A stretch of 64,000 nucleotides of DNA from Lithospermum erythrorhizon (Eukaryota > Streptophyta > Magnoliopsida > Boraginales > Boraginaceae): the NCBI GenBank assembly GCA_019722365.1, contig JADFUC010000649.1, positions 62,001 through 126,000 of the forward strand, read 5' to 3'. Below the pieces are notes generated by a model. That model searched no databases, had not been told where the DNA came from, and worked only from the letters and a program-made list of their open reading frames with translations. The translations under genes were made by a program, and so were the position numbers. Below are positions 60,735 through 64,000 of the stretch, in pieces; positions within the stretch are counted from its first letter, which is position 1; each line of letters starts with the position of its first letter.

Positions 60735-61431
60735 ATGAGACATTTTGGCAGACATGGACGACGTTGGGCGTCCGATACTGTTCCATCCGGTGGTACCGGT
60801 ATCACTACCGAATTATCACCGGATGGAACAGATGTTTCCAGTTCCTCTGCTTCTGCGTCAGAAGCAGAGGAATACGTCGAAGTGACGCTGGATTTCCAGG
60901 ACGATGACACCGTCATCCTCCGCAGTGTGGAGCCAGCAAATGCCAACACAATCATCGATATCGACAATAGTGACAACATAAGCGACACCACAAATGCTGG
61001 AGTCGAAACTTCAGCGGCTTCTGTCGCTTCAACGGAAGCAACTGTATCAGACTCCAGCAGGACAAGATGGAGCTCTTCCAACTTGTTACAACGCTCTCAT
61101 GAGCTTAAATCGAAGGCGAGGCATTTCTCGCAAGAGCTCAAATCGGAGTTCCGGAAGTTTTCATGGAGTAGTAGAGGATCAAGGTCATTTCAAGGAGGCG
61201 GCGGAGGTGGAGGAGGGGGGGTGGATTCGGCTCTAGCTGCTAGAGCTATAAGAAGACAAAGAGCTCAGCTTGATCGGACACGTTCAGGAGCACATAAAGC
61301 ACTTCGAGGGCTCAGATTTATTAGCAATAGGAAAATCAACGGTGTGGATGCTTGGAATGAAGTTCAGAATAATTTCAATAAACTTGCTAGAGATGGTTAT
61401 CTTTACCGACCTGATTTTGCCCAATGCATAG
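60735..61431 (+). CDS. RBOHF: RBOH exon 1
   Basis: Encodes residues 1-232 plus one base. Features: a Ser/acidic segment (about 35-46), the conserved [22 protein letters not shown] block (46-67), a Ser-rich linker with several phosphorylation-type RxxS sites (107-151), a nine-glycine run (154-162), then [20 protein letters not shown] and [14 protein letters not shown]. The donor site is at 61432 (GTTTAT). Reading through it gives 12 further codons and a stop, so the splice is required to reach the EF-hands. Confidence 0.93.
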
Positions 61432-63978
61432 GTTTATTGTTTCTTCCATTATTTTTTAGTTTATTTGACTAAATTGGAAAGTTTATTTTCTATCAAAATT
61501 TATGAAATACATAGAAAATAGTCTTGTAGTGGGTGTGGCAAATAATAACTAAAATGAGAGATGATTTTTTTAAATGAGAAAAAGTAAGACCTCCCAATGC
61601 TATTTTGAGATGGCAATAAATTAATATTGTTATTAAGTTAGTTTATTGATTTTGTACATGATTTTTTTCGAATACTTTGATTTTTGTAGATAAACTAGAG
61701 CTCTAATAAAAAAATATGCATTACGGATTACAAAATTCAATATAATTTCCAAATGTTTAAATATCGTTCTTGGACTTTAAATTTATTCACCTAACTCATC
61801 ATTCCACTAGTTGAAGTGTTCTTCCATTCCTATCTAATAATTCTCTAATTTGTTATTTATTTAATTTGAAGGAATGAGAGATTCAAAGGAATTTGCTTTA
61901 GAGGTATTTGATGCATTGAGTAGAAGAAGAAGATTGCACGTGGAGAAGATTAGCAGAGATGAGCTTTATGAATATTGGTCACAGATTAATGATCAAAGCT
62001 TTGATTCTCGACTGCAAATATTTTTTGACATGTAATGAAATAGAGCAATAAATAGATTTAGTAAATTTTAAGTGTAATGATTGTACAGCTTTGTTGAATT
62101 GTTGTGGTCTACACGAAAGCTACTTAATTATTGTTCTATAATTACCTAATCATTTATTTAATTATTTGTTTATAATGTTACAGGGTGGACAAGAATGAAG
62201 ATGGAAGGATTACAGAAGAAGAAGTGAAAGAGGTAACAATTAATATCGTTGTTATATAGTGTTGAATCCAAAACAGATTATATATCTTTAATCTAAAACA
62301 TGATATTCAAATCAAGCCGTATTTACTTCTTTATAATCTAATAACTTAATTTAATTTTAATTAACAAATTAAATACAATTTTGATTTTGATAATAATGTA
62401 TATATTCAAAATAATATCATTCGACATAATATCTATGAAATTTTATAATATAATGCACATATGAAATATTTGAATTTTAATATAAATTTGAAAGTCCAAT
62501 AATTAGAAGTCAAATAAAAGTTGACTTTTTCTAAACTAAAGGAGTAATGAATGAAACAAACTTTGGTGGAATGAAATGAAATAGTACTACATGAGTGAAA
62601 CATGATTTGTATATGCCACATATTAAAGGCCGTTTGACTATATATGGTTTTATTATTCTTAAAAAAAAAAAAAAACTTAAAACAGCTTTGTGATCAGTTT
62701 TGTCATGCTTAGCTTGGTTAAAAGATTGTTCATCAAATTTGGAATCTACTAATTGAAGATGTATAAAATGCAGTATTAATTTAGATTAATAATTGTAATG
62801 TTACTAAAAGTCATCTTTTAATACATGTGATAACCAAAAGAATTGAAAACTGATTACTTTAATACGTATTAATCTTCTTCAACTTGATCATTTCAAAATT
62901 AGTTCGTTATCATCTAATAACTATTCTATTTCAAAATATTTGATTACTATACAATACATGATTTAAATGATACTAAATATTTTAAACATTTGGCATTCTA
63001 ACGTTTCATTTTTAATATGTCAAAAGAAGAAATTTAATAAATTGTTTTTTTTAAGTTATTAAATAATTTTGAGAGAGATGAATATTGCATATTTGCGTTG
63101 ATGATAGATTGATTTTGTTAAATTAATGTAGTCCAACTTTAGATACGATGTACAAGTACATTCCAAAACAGGCTGTCAGATTTGGCTGACCTTTTCTTGT
63201 CCGAAACAATATGACTCATCGTCTAGAATATGAGCTTTACCATGGATACTGCTTAGTTGTTTGCTTGTTTTACAGAAAAGCTTTTATACTAACTTATATT
63301 GAAAATTTTCTTCTTAGAAAAAATCATATGGTTAATAATGAACAAGTTCGATATATTAAAAGGCGAACATTTGAAACATATTTGAATAAGATTAATATGG
63401 GATCAGAATCAAATTGTTTAATTAATTGCTTATAATTTTCAATGAACTTGGTATAACGGGAGTATGTTTATAATACAAACGGATCAGGAAAATCATAGTC
63501 TTGAATTCTTGATGATATTGATTGATCAATGGATTTGGGAAGTTAACAACTCCTAAGTATTGATGTACTACTAGTCTATACTATTTAAAAACCATTGCCT
63601 CGTTCGAGTATGATTCTTTCTTTGACGTTACTCATGCATGTGCTCATATTCCTTGGTCAAAAAAATTGAGACATTTTAATTTGCCTATAACCCAAAAAAA
63701 GATTAATAGTTTTGTCAAATCAATATTTCAAGAATTGGAGTCATAAACGTAAATTATTTTTAAATTATATCATTTTCAGTAGAAGGTGGGGGCATTAATG
63801 TCAATAAAATATATTTTATAACATACCTCTTCTTACTTTTTTCCCTTTTTGTGAGAATATTTAGATTATTATGCTGAGTGCATCAGCAAATAAGTTGTCA
63901 AGATTAAAAGAACAAGCAGAAGAGTATGCAGCTCTCATCATGGAGGAGTTGGATCCTGAAAGACTTGGCTACATTGAG
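60735..63978 (+). CDS. RBOHF: NADPH oxidase, RBOHF/RBOHA-type, 5' part (four exons)
   Basis: Plant plasma-membrane NADPH oxidases pass electrons from cytosolic NADPH through FAD and haem to apoplastic oxygen, giving superoxide for defence, ABA and stress signalling. Exons 60735-61431, 61872-62031, 62184-62232 and 63865-63978 join in frame with GT-AG junctions (phases 1, 2, 0, and 0 at the last donor) to give 340 residues of a protein usually ~900-950 long. The N-terminus [11 protein letters not shown] and the [14 protein letters not shown] block match the RBOHF type. [20 protein letters not shown] opens the regulatory domain. EF-hand 1 ([12 protein letters not shown], about residues 288-299) spans the exon 2/3 product; a divergent second EF-hand begins near [11 protein letters not shown]. 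The haem-binding membrane helices and FAD/NADPH domains lie past the window. The start codon is supported by N-terminal conservation. Assignment to RBOHF rather than another member of that clade is by recalled similarity. Confidence 0.93.
61432..61871 (+). other. RBOH intron 1 (440 bp)
   Basis: Phase 1 intron, GT...AG, AT-rich with a T-rich 3' end (TTATTTATTTAATTTGAAG). Confidence 0.88.
61872..62031 (+). CDS. RBOHF: RBOH exon 2
   Basis: Encodes [20 protein letters not shown], then [20 protein letters not shown] and IFFDM. This is the strongly conserved helix bundle before EF-hand 1. The donor GTAATG at 62032 splits the Met codon (AT|G). Unspliced translation would stop immediately after IFFDM. 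Confidence 0.93.
62032..62183 (+). other. RBOH intron 2 (152 bp)
   Basis: Phase 2 intron, GTAATG...TTACAG, AT-rich. Confidence 0.88.
62184..62232 (+). CDS. RBOHF: RBOH exon 3 (49 bp, EF-hand 1)
   Basis: A micro-exon too short to be seen as an ORF. It encodes the calcium-binding loop [16 protein letters not shown] between an acceptor TTACAG and a donor GTAACA. All expected calcium ligands (D, N, D, the backbone position and the final E) are present. Confidence 0.92.
62233..63864 (+). other. RBOH intron 3 (1632 bp)
   Basis: Phase 0 intron from GTAACA to TTTAG. It holds an A-run (62661-62675) and a small MITE-like end (GTTGACTTTTTCTAAACTAA then GGAGTA at 62541-62546). It is long for this gene's introns, probably through transposon insertion. 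Confidence 0.8.
62661..62675. repeat. Poly(A) run in RBOH intron 3
   Basis: Fifteen consecutive A residues, likely length-variable. Confidence 0.9.
63865..63978 (+). CDS. RBOHF: RBOH exon 4 (ends before window edge)
   Basis: Encodes [38 protein letters not shown], the region linking the two EF-hands and the start of the second. The donor GTGAGT at 63979 is a consensus site. The gene continues to the right of the window. Confidence 0.92.
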
Positions 63979-64000
63979 GTGAGTGGGACCTATACATTCT

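Noticed and set aside
60722..61081. Antisense 119-codon open frame opposite RBOH exon 1
   Set aside because: It is a shadow of the highly coding exon 1 sequence; the plus strand has the conserved RBOH protein.

Overview
This is eudicot plant nuclear DNA. Most of it is AT-rich and intergenic, and it carries one recognisable host gene, at the extreme right edge. That gene (60735 to the window end) is the 5' part of an NADPH oxidase of the respiratory burst oxidase homolog family (RBOH). It is closest to the RBOHF/RBOHA type and reads on the plus strand. Four exons with clean GT-AG junctions can be followed. They encode the N-terminal regulatory region and the EF-hands; the membrane and dehydrogenase domains lie beyond the window. 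The remaining ~58 kb is a pile of decayed, nested LTR retrotransposons, MITEs and tandem repeats. No intact transposon gene was found, and no structural RNA gene, CRISPR array or prokaryotic feature was seen.

Layout. 1-1574: AT-rich DNA with two short tandem arrays. 1575-12942: a Ty3/gypsy element of the Tat/Retand type, comparatively GC-rich, with two recognisable LTRs, a broken gag-pol and ~3 kb of post-pol DNA. It is interrupted by a reverse copia LTR (about 2.7-4.1 kb) and by a hAT-like DNA transposon fragment (7.2-8.1 kb). 13.0-18.9 kb: AT-rich DNA with foldback MITEs and a 32-bp tandem array. 18902-26574: two direct copies (R1, R2) of a ~1.5-1.8 kb LTR-like repeat bracketing non-coding DNA with a nested copia LTR. 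29782-44424: a Ty1/copia element (called Cop-I here) with paired LTRs and a decayed gag-pol. A second copia family (Cop-II) in the opposite orientation occupies 36.5-43.6 kb inside it. 44.4-46.5 kb: a gypsy LTR end followed by a tandem repeat split by a solo Cop-I LTR. 47428-48054: a MITE with long inverted repeats. 53258-57620: a decayed copia element of a third type. 58385-60202: a third copy (R3) of the R1/R2 repeat, ending about 530 bp before the RBOH start codon.

The most interesting signal is in the Cop-I LTRs. LTR-A carries three perfect three-unit heat-shock elements (alternating TTC and GAA at 2-bp spacing) within ~95 bp, just upstream of a TATA box. LTR-B keeps a four-unit element and the solo LTR-C keeps one three-unit element. 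This is the promoter design of heat-activated copia elements such as Arabidopsis ONSEN, so this family was probably heat-responsive when active. A second point is that the RBOH core promoter sits almost directly against the R3 repeat.

Limits: repeat boundaries were judged by eye from shared sequence and most are good to tens of bases. Family names rest on recognised protein motifs, not on database searches. The species cannot be named from this window.
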